DNA from: Iamia sp. SCSIO 61187
Lineage (GTDB): Bacteria > Actinomycetota > Acidimicrobiia > Acidimicrobiales > Iamiaceae
Direction: 5' to 3'
DNA length: 64,000 bases
NCBI RefSeq assembly: GCF_019443745.1
Contig: NZ_CP050948.1
Span: 1,860,001 to 1,924,000 of the forward strand
Position 1 is the first letter of the stretch, and the number at the start of each line of letters is the position of its first letter. The position numbers and the translations under genes were made by a program. The notes beneath the pieces are model-generated. The model made no database searches, was not told the DNA's origin, and was given only the letters and a program-made list of their open reading frames with translations. Shown piece by piece: positions 42,307 to 51,634 of this stretch.

Positions 42307-42355
42307 GTCGCGATCCTCCGCCCCAACCCTGACACGACCTGGCAGTGTTCCGCGC

Positions 42356-42361
42356 GAACCT
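42356..42361 (+). promoter_or_regulatory. -10-like element of WYL regulator gene
   Basis: GAACCT ends 6 nt before GTG 42368. This favours 42368 over the next in-frame GTG at 42380 and over the ATG at 42305. Confidence 0.35.
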
Positions 42362-42367
42362 GGGCCC

Positions 42368-43378
42368 GTGCCCGGGGACGTGAAGGCTGCCCGCCTGCTG
42401 TCGCTCCTCCTGCTGCTGCAGGCGCGCGGGCGGATGTCGGCGCCCGCGCTCGCCCGCGAGCTCGAGGTCTCGGTCCGCACCGTGTACCGGGACGTCGATG
42501 CCCTCGTCGCGGCGGGCATCCCGCTGTGGTCGGAGGCAGGCCGGGCCGGCGGCTACCGGCTCGTCGACGGGTACCGCACCCGTCTCACGGGCATGACCGC
42601 GGCCGAGGCCGACGCCCTGTTCCTCGTCGGCCTGCCCGGCCCGGCCGCCGCCCTCGGGCTGACCGCCGAGGCGGTGGCGGCCGAGCGCAAGCTGCTCGCC
42701 GCCCTGACGCCCGACCAGCAGGAGCGGGCCGGGCGGCTGCGGGACCGCTTCCACCTCGACGCGCCCGCCTGGTACGCCGACGTCGAGGACCCGCCCCACC
42801 TCGCCGCCCTGGCCGAGGCGGTCCTCCACGATCGGCGGGTCGCGGTGACCTACCGGCGGTGGGAGGAGCCCCGCGACGTGGCCCGCACGCTCGACCCCCA
42901 CGGCCTCGTCCTCAAGGCCGGCGTCTGGTACGTCGTGGCCCGGGCCCACGACCCCCGCTCCCGGCGCCGACCCCGGCCCGAGGACCTCCGCCCCTACCGC
43001 GCCTCGAACGTCCTCACCCTCGAGCCAACCGACGTGACCTTCACCCGGGTCGCCGGGTTCTCCTTGGCGGCGCGGTGGCAGCAGCACCTGGCCGACCTCG
43101 ACGCCCGCCGCCTGGTGGGCACGGCGACGGTGCGGGTGTCGGCCGGGCTGCGGGACCGCCTCCCGGACCACCCGTCGCACCCGCTCACCGCCGCCATCCG
43201 GGCCGTCGACGCGCCTCCCGGAGACGTCGTCGTCGACCTCCCGGTCGAGTCGATCGGCCGGGCCGCCGCCGACCTCGTGGTGTTCGGCGGTGCCGTGGAG
43301 GTGCTCGCCCCCGCTGAGCTGCGCGCCGCGCTGGCCGCCCTCGCCGGCGAGGTCGCCGCCCTCTACGCCGAGGGCTGA
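42368..43378 (+). CDS. WYL domain / HTH (DeoR-like) transcriptional regulator
   Basis: A 336-residue regulator. The N-terminal winged helix reads AARLLSLLLLLQARGRMSAP and LARELEVSVRTVYRDVDALV; the WYL domain follows, with AVTYRRWEEPRDVARTLDPH and GLVLKAGVWYVVARAHD, and a C-terminal extension. WYL domains often sense nucleic-acid or small ligands. It faces the duplicated-domain/NIPSNAP unit across 61 bp, the likely target. GTG 42380 (MKAARLL) is an alternative start. It overlaps the convergent ABC1 kinase gene by 16 nt. Confidence 0.9.
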   Translation: MPGDVKAARLLSLLLLLQARGRMSAPALARELEVSVRTVYRDVDALVAAGIPLWSEAGRAGGYRLVDGYRTRLTGMTAAEADALFLVGLPGPAAALGLTAEAVAAERKLLAALTPDQQERAGRLRDRFHLDAPAWYADVEDPPHLAALAEAVLHDRRVAVTYRRWEEPRDVARTLDPHGLVLKAGVWYVVARAHDPRSRRRPRPEDLRPYRASNVLTLEPTDVTFTRVAGFSLAARWQQHLADLDARRLVGTATVRVSAGLRDRLPDHPSHPLTAAIRAVDAPPGDVVVDLPVESIGRAAADLVVFGGAVEVLAPAELRAALAALAGEVAALYAEG

Positions 43379-45042
43379 GGCTCGGGGCGACCCCGGCGAC
43401 GCTCCCGCACCCTCGCGGCCACCCGGGACCGGAGCGACGGCCGCTGGCGCGCCGCCAGGCGGGCGGCGATGACCTCGCGCCGCTGCTGGAGCTCGCGGTG
43501 GGTGAGGGCGTCGGTGCCGTCGTCGACGCCGTACAGGGCCCGCACCCCGCCCATGTCCAGGTTCCACGAGGACTCGTCCACGCCCACCTCGGTCGCGATG
43601 ACCGAGCCGTGGCGGGTGGCGAAGTAGGTGGCGATGTGGGCGATCTCGGCGAACAGGTCGAGGTCGGGGGCCAAGGTCGCGATGGCGCCGTCGAGGAAGA
43701 CCATGTTCTTGACGAACAGCATCAGCTCCTTGGGGAGCTTGGCGCCGTAGCCCAGCAGGCCCTTCAGCGTCTGCTGGATCTCGGCCGTGAGCTGCTCGGG
43801 CGTGAGGGTGGTGGGGTCGACGACGGGCCGGTCGAGCCCCAGGTCGACGATGACGGCGTCGAGGTCGACGTCGGGCGGGAGGGCGCCGAGGTCGCGGATG
43901 GCCGCCAGCTGGCCCCGCACGTCGTTCATGGTCGCCCCGACGAGCAGGCGCAGGAAGGCCTGGCGGCGCTGCTCGCCCATGCGCCCGGTGATGCCGAAGT
44001 CGAGCAGGGCCGTGCGCCCGTCGGGCAGGACGAAGAGGTTCCCGGCGTGGAGGTCGCCGTGGAAGATGCCGTGGAGCATGGCCCCCTCGAGGAAGCCGAT
44101 CATCCCCGACCGCACGACCTGCTCGGTGTCGATGTCGGCCGCCTTCATCCCCTCCAGGTCCTCGAAGGCGAAGCCGGCGAGCCGCTCCATCACCAGCACC
44201 CGGCGGGTCACGAGGGTGGGGTGGGGCCGGGGCACGACGAAGGCGACCTGCCCCAGCTCGGCGAAGACCCGGGCCACCTCGAGCATGTTGTCGCCCTCGA
44301 GGCGGAAGTCGAGCTCCTCGGTGATCGTCTCGCCGAACAGCTCGACCAGGGCCGGGGGGTTGGCCAGGGCGGCGACGGGGATCCGGCCGACGAGCTTGGG
44401 CGCGATGGAGGCCATGACCCGCAGGTCGGCCTCGACCAGCTGGGCGATCCGCGGCCGCTGGACCTTCACCACCACCTCGACGGGCTCGCCGCCCGGCTCG
44501 GTGGGGTGCAGGGCGGCCGAGTGGACCTGGGCGATGGAGGCGGCGGCGAGGGGCCGCCGGTCGAAGCGGGCGAACACCTCGTCGAGGGGCCGGCCCAGGT
44601 CGGCCTCGACCGCCTCCCGCACGGTGGCGAAGGGCTCGGGCGGCACCTGGTCCCGGCACCGGCGCATCTCGGCCACGAGCTCGGCGGGGAAGAGGCCCTC
44701 GCCGCTGGCGATGATCTGGCCGAGCTTGATGTAGGTGGGGCCCAGGGCCTCGGCGGCGAGCCGGAGCCGGCGGGCCAGGTCCTGGCGGGACGCGGTGCCG
44801 CCCTGGCGCCGGGCGCCGACGGCCCACAGGCCCAGCGCCGGGGCCAGGTGGGCCGCGACCCGCACCAGACGGCCCAGCGGGGGCAGGCGGGAGGGGCGGA
44901 CGAGGTCCGGGAGGCGGCGCCGGATCCGGGCCCGCTCGGCCGGCACCGCGTCCCGCCACGGCAGGTGGAGGGGGACGACCCAGGGGCCGGTGGCGGTGAA
45001 GGTGCCCCGGGCCAGATCGGGGGAGGGGTCCGGCGCGGTCAC
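43363..45042 (-). CDS. ABC1 kinase family protein (AarF/UbiB-like)
   Basis: A 559-residue atypical kinase. AEALGPTYIKLGQIIASGEG is the KxGQ motif, AASIAQVHSA the Ala-rich nucleotide loop, VVVKVQRP holds the ATP lysine, FHGDLHAGNLFVLPDGRTAL the catalytic loop and LLDFGITGRM the metal Asp. The family supports quinone or lipid metabolism. No C-terminal membrane helices are obvious. GTG 45042 is preceded by CAGACT (45054-45049) at 6 nt; a longer reading to 45078 adds an unlikely start. Its tail overlaps the WYL gene by 16 nt. Confidence 0.9.
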   Translation of the reverse strand: MTAPDPSPDLARGTFTATGPWVVPLHLPWRDAVPAERARIRRRLPDLVRPSRLPPLGRLVRVAAHLAPALGLWAVGARRQGGTASRQDLARRLRLAAEALGPTYIKLGQIIASGEGLFPAELVAEMRRCRDQVPPEPFATVREAVEADLGRPLDEVFARFDRRPLAAASIAQVHSAALHPTEPGGEPVEVVVKVQRPRIAQLVEADLRVMASIAPKLVGRIPVAALANPPALVELFGETITEELDFRLEGDNMLEVARVFAELGQVAFVVPRPHPTLVTRRVLVMERLAGFAFEDLEGMKAADIDTEQVVRSGMIGFLEGAMLHGIFHGDLHAGNLFVLPDGRTALLDFGITGRMGEQRRQAFLRLLVGATMNDVRGQLAAIRDLGALPPDVDLDAVIVDLGLDRPVVDPTTLTPEQLTAEIQQTLKGLLGYGAKLPKELMLFVKNMVFLDGAIATLAPDLDLFAEIAHIATYFATRHGSVIATEVGVDESSWNLDMGGVRALYGVDDGTDALTHRELQQRREVIAARLAARQRPSLRSRVAARVRERRRGRPEPQPSA

Positions 45043-45116
45043 CGGTCGAGTCTGGCCCCTCGGGCGCCCCACCTCCACGCGGAGCGATCGGGCGACGAGC
45101 CGGGTGCGTGACGGCG

Positions 45117-45122
45117 TAGTCT
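45117..45122 (+). promoter_or_regulatory. -10-like element of leaderless phosphatase gene
   Basis: TAGTCT ends 6 nt before GTG 45129; no ribosome site. Confidence 0.5.
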
Positions 45123-45128
45123 CCCATC

Positions 45129-47915
45129 GTGGTCCTGGGGTCTCAGGCGCCGGGCGATGCGATCGCAGGGAGCACGGTCGACCCCTCCGCGCTCGCGGCC
45201 AAGGTGGCCATGACGTTCGCCGCCGAGCCCGACAGCATCGGGTCGACCCAGCGGCTGCTGGAGCTGGTGGTCGAGGCCTTCTCCGACTGGGGCACCATCC
45301 ACCTCGTCCAGCCCGACGGGACCATGGCCCGAGCGGCCGCCCACCACCGGGACCGGGCCCTCGCCCCGCTGGTCGAGCGGCTCATGGCCGCCCCCAGCAT
45401 CGACCCGCGGGTCGTCGACGACATGGCCGAGCCGCTCGCCACCCGGCGGGCCGCGGTGCGGCAGCGGACCGTGGCCGAGCTGACCGAGATGGCGCCGAGC
45501 CCCGAGGTGCTCGAGATCTGGACCCAGCTGGGGTTCGCCAGCGGGGTGCTGCTCCCGCTGGTGGCCGGGGACCGGGCCGTGGGCGTGCTCGCCCTGATGT
45601 CGGCCCACGTCGACCACTTCACCCCGGCGGCCGTGACCGCCCTGGAGAGCCTGGCCGCCGAGTGCGCCCTCCTGGCCGAGACGGCCCGGCTGGCCCGCCA
45701 GGCCGAGGCCGAGCAGGGGGAGCGGATCCGGGTCCGGGCCGTGCTCGACTCGCTGCTGGCCCACGCGCCGGTCGCCACCGTCGTGGTCGACACCGAGCGG
45801 CGCGTCCTCCACCACAACGAGGCGCTGCGCGACGTCGCCGGCCTGCCGGAGGGCGCCGCCGACACGTCGACCGCCGAACCGGGGAGCCGCCCGCTCGTCA
45901 CCCTCGAGCAGCTGGTGCCGTCGCTGGCGCCCGCCCTGGAGCACCTGGTGCGCCGGGCCCTGGCCGACTCCAAGGCCGGCGACCCGGCCGAGATCCGCAC
46001 CGGCGACCCGGGGCGGCGGCGCTACTGGCAGGTGAGCGCCTTCCCGATCCGGCGGGTCGACGACGTCTTGTTCGGGGCCGGGGTCATCTTCGTGGAGGTC
46101 ACCGACGAGCGGCTGGCGTCGCGGCGCCAGCGCGAGAGCCTGGCCCGCCTCGACCTGACCCTCGACGCCGGGGGCATGGGCACGTGGGACTGGGACCTGG
46201 TCACCGGACGGGTCATCTGGTCACCCCGCATGGAGGCCATCGCCGGCCTCGAGCCGGGCACCTTCGGGCAGACGGGGGCCGACGTGATGGCGACCATCGC
46301 CGACGAGGACCGGGACTCCGCCCGCGCCGCCCTCACCCACGCCGCCCAGACCGGCACCGAGTACGAGGACGAGTTCCGCCTCCGCATGCCCAACGGCGAG
46401 CTCCGCTGGGTCGAGAGCCGGGGGCGGGTGGTCGCGACCCGCGACGGCACGCCCCTGCGGATGATCGGCGTGGCCACCGACGTGACCGAGCGCCACGTGA
46501 TGGAGGACGTCAAGCTCCGCCTCCTCGAGCGCGAGCACGCCGCCCGGCTCGCGGCCGAGGCCTCGCGGGAGCGTCTCGCCCTTCTGGCCGAGGTGAGCGG
46601 GGCCCTGGCCTCGACGCTCGACCCCAAGTCGGTCCACGAGACCCTGGCCGCCCTGCTCGTGCCCCGCCTCGCCGACTGGTGCACGCTCGACGCCCTCGAC
46701 GAGGACGGCGGTCTGCGGGACATGGCCGTCGTCCACATCGACCCGCGGAAGGCCCCGCTGGTCGCCGAGATCAAGGAGCGGCGCCGCCAGGCCGGTGGCG
46801 ACGGCATCTGGAGCGTCCGCCGGGCCATGCGCACCGGGCGCTCCGAGCGGATCGAGGACATCACCGACGATGACCTCGCAGGCGTGGCCGTCGACGACGA
46901 CCACCTGGCGACCCTCCGGGCCCTCGGCCCCCGCTCCGCCCTGGTGGCGCCGCTGGTCTCCCGCGGCCGGGTCCTGGGCGGCATCACCCTGGTGACCACC
47001 GGGTCCCGGCCCTACGACGCCGACGACCAGAACCTGCTGGAGAACATCGCCAGCCGGGCCGCCACGGCCATCGACACCGCCGTGCTCTTCGACTCCCGCA
47101 CCGAGGTGGCCCGGGCCCTCCAGCAGACCCTGCTGCCCCCGGCGCTGCCCGAGATCCCGGGCATCGACCTGTGGGCCGACTACCGGGTCGCCGAGGCCGG
47201 CATCGAGATCGGTGGTGACTTCTACGACGTGTTCGAGACGACCGACGGCTGGAACGTCGTGCTCGGCGACGTGTGCGGCAAGGGCCCGGCGGCGGCGGCG
47301 GTCACCGGCCTGTTCCGGCACACCCTGCGGGCCGTCGCCCCCGGCCTCGGCTCCGAGGGGCCGGCCACCGTCCTGACCGCGACCAACGACGCCATCCTCG
47401 ACCAGATCGACGACAGCCGGTTCGCCACCGCGGTCCTGGTGTCGCTCCACCCGGGTCGGGGCCGGGCCGAGGCCGCCGTCGCCTGCGGTGGCCACCCCCG
47501 GCCCGTGGTCCTGCGGGCCGACGGCAGCGTCGAGCGGGTCGACGCCACCGGCACCCTCCTGGGAGTCCTGCCCAGCCCGCCGCTCCAGGAGGTCGACGTC
47601 ACGCTCCACGCCGGCGACGCCCTCGTGCTCTACACCGACGGCGTCACCGAGGCCCGCAACGGGCCCGAGCAGTTCGGCGAGTCCCGCCTGATGGCGGCCC
47701 TCGAGGGGGCCACGGGCCTGACCTCTGCCCGCGAGGTCACCGCCCGGGTGCTGACGGCCGTCGACGCCTTCCGGGACCCCGAGTCCGCCGCCGACGACAT
47801 CGCCGTCGTCGCCGTCCGTGTCCCCTCCATGCATGACGCGCCGGGGTCGGATCTGGTGGACGACGGCCCGGCGTTCATCGACGCGCCCCCTGACACCGGG
47901 AACCGATGTGTCTAG
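45129..47915 (+). CDS. GAF-PAS-PAS-GAF-PP2C multidomain sensor phosphatase (RsbU/SpoIIE type)
   Basis: A 928-residue cytosolic sensor. Order: GAF at about 25-190, PAS 200-335 (VLDSLLAHAPVATVVVDTER), PAS with PAC 337-460 (MGTWDWDLVTGRVIWSPRM, ELRWVESRGRVV), GAF 483-640, and PP2C-type Ser/Thr phosphatase 665-905. Phosphatase metal residues are in GGDFYDVF (near 696), GDVCGKGPAAAA, LYTDGVTEARN and DDIAVVAV. Such proteins dephosphorylate anti-anti-sigma factors to release alternative sigma factors, but no RsbV/RsbW partner is visible. Its end overlaps cysQ by 4 nt. Confidence 0.9.
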   Translation: MVLGSQAPGDAIAGSTVDPSALAAKVAMTFAAEPDSIGSTQRLLELVVEAFSDWGTIHLVQPDGTMARAAAHHRDRALAPLVERLMAAPSIDPRVVDDMAEPLATRRAAVRQRTVAELTEMAPSPEVLEIWTQLGFASGVLLPLVAGDRAVGVLALMSAHVDHFTPAAVTALESLAAECALLAETARLARQAEAEQGERIRVRAVLDSLLAHAPVATVVVDTERRVLHHNEALRDVAGLPEGAADTSTAEPGSRPLVTLEQLVPSLAPALEHLVRRALADSKAGDPAEIRTGDPGRRRYWQVSAFPIRRVDDVLFGAGVIFVEVTDERLASRRQRESLARLDLTLDAGGMGTWDWDLVTGRVIWSPRMEAIAGLEPGTFGQTGADVMATIADEDRDSARAALTHAAQTGTEYEDEFRLRMPNGELRWVESRGRVVATRDGTPLRMIGVATDVTERHVMEDVKLRLLEREHAARLAAEASRERLALLAEVSGALASTLDPKSVHETLAALLVPRLADWCTLDALDEDGGLRDMAVVHIDPRKAPLVAEIKERRRQAGGDGIWSVRRAMRTGRSERIEDITDDDLAGVAVDDDHLATLRALGPRSALVAPLVSRGRVLGGITLVTTGSRPYDADDQNLLENIASRAATAIDTAVLFDSRTEVARALQQTLLPPALPEIPGIDLWADYRVAEAGIEIGGDFYDVFETTDGWNVVLGDVCGKGPAAAAVTGLFRHTLRAVAPGLGSEGPATVLTATNDAILDQIDDSRFATAVLVSLHPGRGRAEAAVACGGHPRPVVLRADGSVERVDATGTLLGVLPSPPLQEVDVTLHAGDALVLYTDGVTEARNGPEQFGESRLMAALEGATGLTSAREVTARVLTAVDAFRDPESAADDIAVVAVRVPSMHDAPGSDLVDDGPAFIDAPPDTGNRCV

Positions 47916-48694
47916 TAGGCCCCGCCTCGCGTGACCTCCAGGATCTCGTCGACCAGGTGGGGCGGGCACACGAGCAGGTCGGGGAGCCACGGGTCGGGCT
48001 GGTTGTAGCGGAGCGGGGTGCCGTCGATGCGGGAGCAGTGGAGCCCGGCGGCGGCGGCCACGGCCACGGGTGCGCAGCTGTCCCACTCGTACTGGCCGCC
48101 GGCGTGGGGGTAGACGTCGGCGACCCCCTGCACCACGGCGGCGACCTTGGCGCCGGCCGAGCCCATCTCCACCAGGTCGGCGCCGAGGGCCTCGGCGATG
48201 GCCAGGGCGACCATCGGGGGACGGCTGCGGCTCACGATCACCCGGGGCGGGGTGGGCGGCGGGGGAGGGGTGGGCGACGGGTGCGCCGTCGACAGGGTGA
48301 TGCCCTGGGCCGGAAGGGCCACGGCCCCGGCGATGGGGTGCTCGGCGGCGACGAGGGCCACGTGCACCGCCCAGTCGACGCGGGGCGGCTCGCTGAACTC
48401 GCGGGTGCCGTCGAGCGGGTCGACGATCCACGTCCGGGGCGAGGCGAGCCGCTCGGGCCGGTCCCGGCCCTCCTCGGAGAGGACGGCGTCGCCGGGGCGC
48501 TCCTCGGCCAGGCGCCGCACCAGCAGGTCGTGGGCCCGACGGTCGCCCTCCCGCTTGAGGGTGGCCGACCCCTCGTACTGCAGCTCCTCCCGCAGCCGGA
48601 GCAGCAGCTCGCCCGCCTCCTCGGCCAGGCGCGCCGCCAGGGCGTGGTCGTCGGCGGAGGCGATGGGGATGGCACCGGCGTCGGGCGTGGGCAT
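47912..48694 (-). CDS. cysQ: 3'(2'),5'-bisphosphate nucleotidase CysQ
   Basis: A 260-residue inositol-monophosphatase-fold enzyme that removes the 3'-phosphate from PAP, the by-product of PAPS use, and controls PAPS. SEEGRD, WIVDPLDGTREFSEPP and YEWDSCAPVAVAAAAGLHCS are the metal-binding signatures. ATG 48694 (MPTPDAGAIPIAS) is preceded by CAGACT (48706-48701) at 6 nt; a longer reading to 48787 is rejected. It is divergent from cysDNC, an arrangement that makes sense for sulfate activation. Confidence 0.92.
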   Translation of the reverse strand: MPTPDAGAIPIASADDHALAARLAEEAGELLLRLREELQYEGSATLKREGDRRAHDLLVRRLAEERPGDAVLSEEGRDRPERLASPRTWIVDPLDGTREFSEPPRVDWAVHVALVAAEHPIAGAVALPAQGITLSTAHPSPTPPPPPTPPRVIVSRSRPPMVALAIAEALGADLVEMGSAGAKVAAVVQGVADVYPHAGGQYEWDSCAPVAVAAAAGLHCSRIDGTPLRYNQPDPWLPDLLVCPPHLVDEILEVTRGGAY

Positions 48695-48848
48695 CCGGGC
48701 AGTCTGGCCCGGACCCGGCCCGACGAGCGCGAACGGTCCAGAACGCCCGGGCGCGGCCGACGGATCGAGATGCACCAGCGCGACCACAACGCCGGGGCGG
48801 GCGCTCGATCGGACAGCACCGGTGTGCCGGGGCCGGAGGGGCCGCCGC

Positions 48849-48854
48849 TACGCT
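48849..48854 (+). promoter_or_regulatory. -10-like element of leaderless cysD
   Basis: TACGCT ends 8 nt before GTG 48863; no ribosome site in between. Confidence 0.5.
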
Positions 48855-48862
48855 CGCCCGTC

Positions 48863-49783
48863 GTGTCGAGCACCGCCCCGAGCTACCAGCTCTCGCACCT
48901 CCGCGCCCTCGAGGCCGAGGCGATCCACATCATCCGGGAGGTGGCCGCCGAGTTCGAGCGGCCCGTGCTGCTCTTCAGCGGGGGCAAGGACTCGGCGGTG
49001 ATGCTCCACGTGGCCCGCAAGGCGTTCTGGCCGTGCCCGCTCCCGTTCACGGTGATGCACATCGACACCGGCCACAACTACGACGAGGTCCTCGCCTTCC
49101 GCGACGCCGAGGTCGACAAGCACGGGCTCCGCCTGGTCGTCGCCTCCGTGCCCGACGCCATCGCCGCCGGCAAGGTGCGCGAGGCCAGCGGCACCGGAGC
49201 CACCCGCAACCGGATCCAGACGCCGGTGCTGCTCGAGGCCATCGAGGAGAACGGCTTCGACGCCGTGTTCGGCGGCGCCCGGCGCGACGAGGAGAAGGCC
49301 CGGGCCAAGGAGCGGGTGTTCAGCTTCCGCGACGAGTTCGGCCAGTGGGACCCCAAGAACCAGCGGCCTGAGCTGTGGAGCCTCTACAACGGCCGCCACC
49401 ACCGCGGCGAGCACATCCGGGTGTTCCCGCTGAGCAACTGGACCGAGCTCGACATCTGGCAGTACATCGGCGCCGACGAGGTCGCCCTGCCGCCCCTCTA
49501 CTTCGCCCACCAGCGCGAGGTCGTCATGCGCGACGGCATGTGGATCGGCGTCACCCGGCACATCACCCTCGGCGACGACGAGGTGGTCGAGACCCGCACC
49601 GTGCGGTTCCGCACCATCGGCGACGCCACCGGCACCGGGGCGGTCGACTCCACCGCCTCGACGATCGAGGAGGTCATCACCGAGGTGGCGGCCACCCGGC
49701 TCACCGAGCGGGGCGCCACCCGCGCCGACGACCGCATCAGCGAGGCCGGCATGGAAGACCGCAAGAAGGAAGGGTACTTCTAG
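48863..49783 (+). CDS. cysD: Sulfate adenylyltransferase subunit 2 (CysD)
   Basis: A 306-residue PP-loop enzyme, the catalytic subunit of ATP sulfurylase that makes APS from sulfate and ATP with Cys[21 protein letters not shown] is the PP motif, [16 protein letters not shown] follows, and [20 protein letters not shown] is conserved in CysD. The C-terminus [14 protein letters not shown] is the family end. GTG 48863 gives the usual start [20 protein letters not shown]. Its stop overlaps the cysN GTG by one base; AAGGAAGGG upstream is the cysN ribosome site. Confidence 0.96.
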   Translation: MSSTAPSYQLSHLRALEAEAIHIIREVAAEFERPVLLFSGGKDSAVMLHVARKAFWPCPLPFTVMHIDTGHNYDEVLAFRDAEVDKHGLRLVVASVPDAIAAGKVREASGTGATRNRIQTPVLLEAIEENGFDAVFGGARRDEEKARAKERVFSFRDEFGQWDPKNQRPELWSLYNGRHHRGEHIRVFPLSNWTELDIWQYIGADEVALPPLYFAHQREVVMRDGMWIGVTRHITLGDDEVVETRTVRFRTIGDATGTGAVDSTASTIEEVITEVAATRLTERGATRADDRISEAGMEDRKKEGYF

Positions 49784-51030
49784 TGACCGAGCTGCTGCGC
49801 CTGGCCACGGCCGGGTCGGTCGACGACGGGAAGTCCACCCTCATCGGGCGGCTCCTGTTCGACTCGAAGGCGATCTTCCAGGACCAGCTGGACGCCATCG
49901 AGGCCACGTCGGCCCGCATGGGCGCCGACTACACCAACCTGGCGCTGCTCACCGACGGCCTGCGGGCCGAGCGCGAGCAGGGCATCACCATCGACGTCGC
50001 CTACCGGTACTTCGCCACCCCGCGGCGCAAGTTCATCATCGCCGACACCCCCGGGCACATCCAGTACACCCGGAACATGGTCACGGGGGCGTCGACCGCC
50101 GACCTGGCCCTGATCCTCGTCGACGCCCGCAAGGGCATCATCGAGCAGTCCCGGCGCCACGCCTTCCTCTCGACGCTGCTCCAGATCCCCCACCTGGTCC
50201 TGTGCGTCAACAAGATGGACCTCGTCGACTGGTCCGAGGAGCGCTTCCTGGAGATCTCCGACGAGTTCCGGGACTTCGCGGCCAAGCTCGACGTCAGCGA
50301 CCTGACCGTGATCCCCATGTCGGCCCTCCAGGGCGACAACGTGGTCTCCCGCAGCGAGAACATGGGCTGGTACGAGGGCACCTCGCTCCTGCACCACATG
50401 GAGCAGGTCCACATCGCCAGCGACCGGAACCTCATCGACGCCCGGTTCCCGGTGCAGTACGTGCTGCGGCCGTACTCCAACGACATCCACGACTACCGGG
50501 GCTACGCCGGCACCGTCGCCGGCGGGTCGTTCAAGCCCGGCGACGAGGTCCTCGTCCTGCCGTCCGGCTTCACCTCCACGGTGAAGTCGATCGACACCGC
50601 CGACGGCCCCCTCGACGAGGCGTTCAGCCCCATGTCCGTCACCATCACCCTCAACGACGAGATCGACATCTCGCGGGGCGACATGATCTGCCGGCCCCAC
50701 AACCAGCCCCGCGTCACCCAGGACGTCGAGGCCATGGTCTGCTGGATGGACGAGACCTCGGCGCTGCGGCCCCGCACCAAGCTGGGCATCAAGCACACCA
50801 CCCGCAGCGCCCGTGCCCTCGTCAAGGACCTGCAGTACCGCCTCGACGTCAACACCCTGCACCGCGACGACCAGGCCGACGAGCTGGCCCTCAACGAGAT
50901 CGGGCGGGTCACCCTCCGCACGACCCTCCCGCTCTTCTGCGACGAGTACCGCCGCAACCGCACCACCGGCAGCTTCATCCTCATCGACGAGGACACGAAC
51001 GCGACGGTGGCTGCGGGCATGATCCTGTGA
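49783..51030 (+). CDS. cysN: Sulfate adenylyltransferase subunit 1 (CysN)
   Basis: A 415-residue EF-Tu-like GTPase subunit that couples GTP hydrolysis to APS synthesis. [15 protein letters not shown] is the P-loop, [14 protein letters not shown] the G2 region, [12 protein letters not shown] the G3 and VNKMDLVDW the G4. The beta-barrel domains follow ([20 protein letters not shown]). No fused APS kinase is present; that is encoded separately as cysC, unlike CysNC fusions in mycobacteria. GTG 49783 is set by the coupled overlap with cysD. Confidence 0.96.
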   Translation: MTELLRLATAGSVDDGKSTLIGRLLFDSKAIFQDQLDAIEATSARMGADYTNLALLTDGLRAEREQGITIDVAYRYFATPRRKFIIADTPGHIQYTRNMVTGASTADLALILVDARKGIIEQSRRHAFLSTLLQIPHLVLCVNKMDLVDWSEERFLEISDEFRDFAAKLDVSDLTVIPMSALQGDNVVSRSENMGWYEGTSLLHHMEQVHIASDRNLIDARFPVQYVLRPYSNDIHDYRGYAGTVAGGSFKPGDEVLVLPSGFTSTVKSIDTADGPLDEAFSPMSVTITLNDEIDISRGDMICRPHNQPRVTQDVEAMVCWMDETSALRPRTKLGIKHTTRSARALVKDLQYRLDVNTLHRDDQADELALNEIGRVTLRTTLPLFCDEYRRNRTTGSFILIDEDTNATVAAGMIL

Positions 51031-51052
51031 GATCGAGTCGCCCGGCCCGCGG

Positions 51053-51634
51053 ATGAGCACGAACGTCACCTGGCACGGGGGAGAGGTGGGCCGCGACGAG
51101 CGCCCCCACCGGGGCGCCACCGTCTGGCTCACCGGCCTGTCGGGGTCGGGGAAGTCGACCGTCGCCGTCGCCCTCGAGGGCCTGCTCGTCACCGCCGGCC
51201 AGCCCGCCTACCGGCTCGACGGGGACAACCTCCGCCACGGCCTCAACGCCGACCTCGGGTTCTCGACCGCCGATCGGGACGAGAACGTCCGCCGCGCCGG
51301 TGAGGTCGCCGTGCTGCTCGCCGACGCCGGGGTTGTCGCCCTCGTCCCCCTGATCTCCCCCTACCGGGAGGGCCGGGACCGGGCCCGGGCCGCCCACGAC
51401 GCCGCCGGCGTGCCGTTCGTCGAGGTCTTCGTCGACACCCCGATCGAGCTGTGCGAGCAGCGCGACCCCAAGGGCCTCTACGCCAAGGCCCGGGCGGGTG
51501 AGATCACCGGCTTCACCGGCATCGACGACCCCTACGAGGCCCCGGCGGCCCCCGAGCTCCGGCTCACCCCCGACGACGGCGACCCCGTGGCCCAGGCCAC
51601 CGCCGTCCTCGGCATCCTCACCCCGCTCCTCTGA
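51053..51634 (+). CDS. cysC: Adenylyl-sulfate kinase (CysC)
   Basis: A 193-residue P-loop kinase that phosphorylates APS to [18 protein letters not shown] is the Walker [21 protein letters not shown] the APS-binding and Walker B region, and [15 protein letters not shown] the C-terminal lid. It starts 22 nt after cysN. PAPS could feed sulfate reduction or sulfotransfer; no CysH or sulfotransferase is present in this window. Tail-to-tail with GH36, the ends adjoining at 51634/51635. Confidence 0.95.
   Translation: MSTNVTWHGGEVGRDERPHRGATVWLTGLSGSGKSTVAVALEGLLVTAGQPAYRLDGDNLRHGLNADLGFSTADRDENVRRAGEVAVLLADAGVVALVPLISPYREGRDRARAAHDAAGVPFVEVFVDTPIELCEQRDPKGLYAKARAGEITGFTGIDDPYEAPAAPELRLTPDDGDPVAQATAVLGILTPLL

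Noticed and set aside
40835-45127. A 1430-codon open reading on the reverse strand
   Set aside because: Only its 3' end (NIPSNAP) is real; the rest is Arg/Pro/Gly shadow coding opposite or out of frame with the duplicated-domain, WYL and ABC1 genes.
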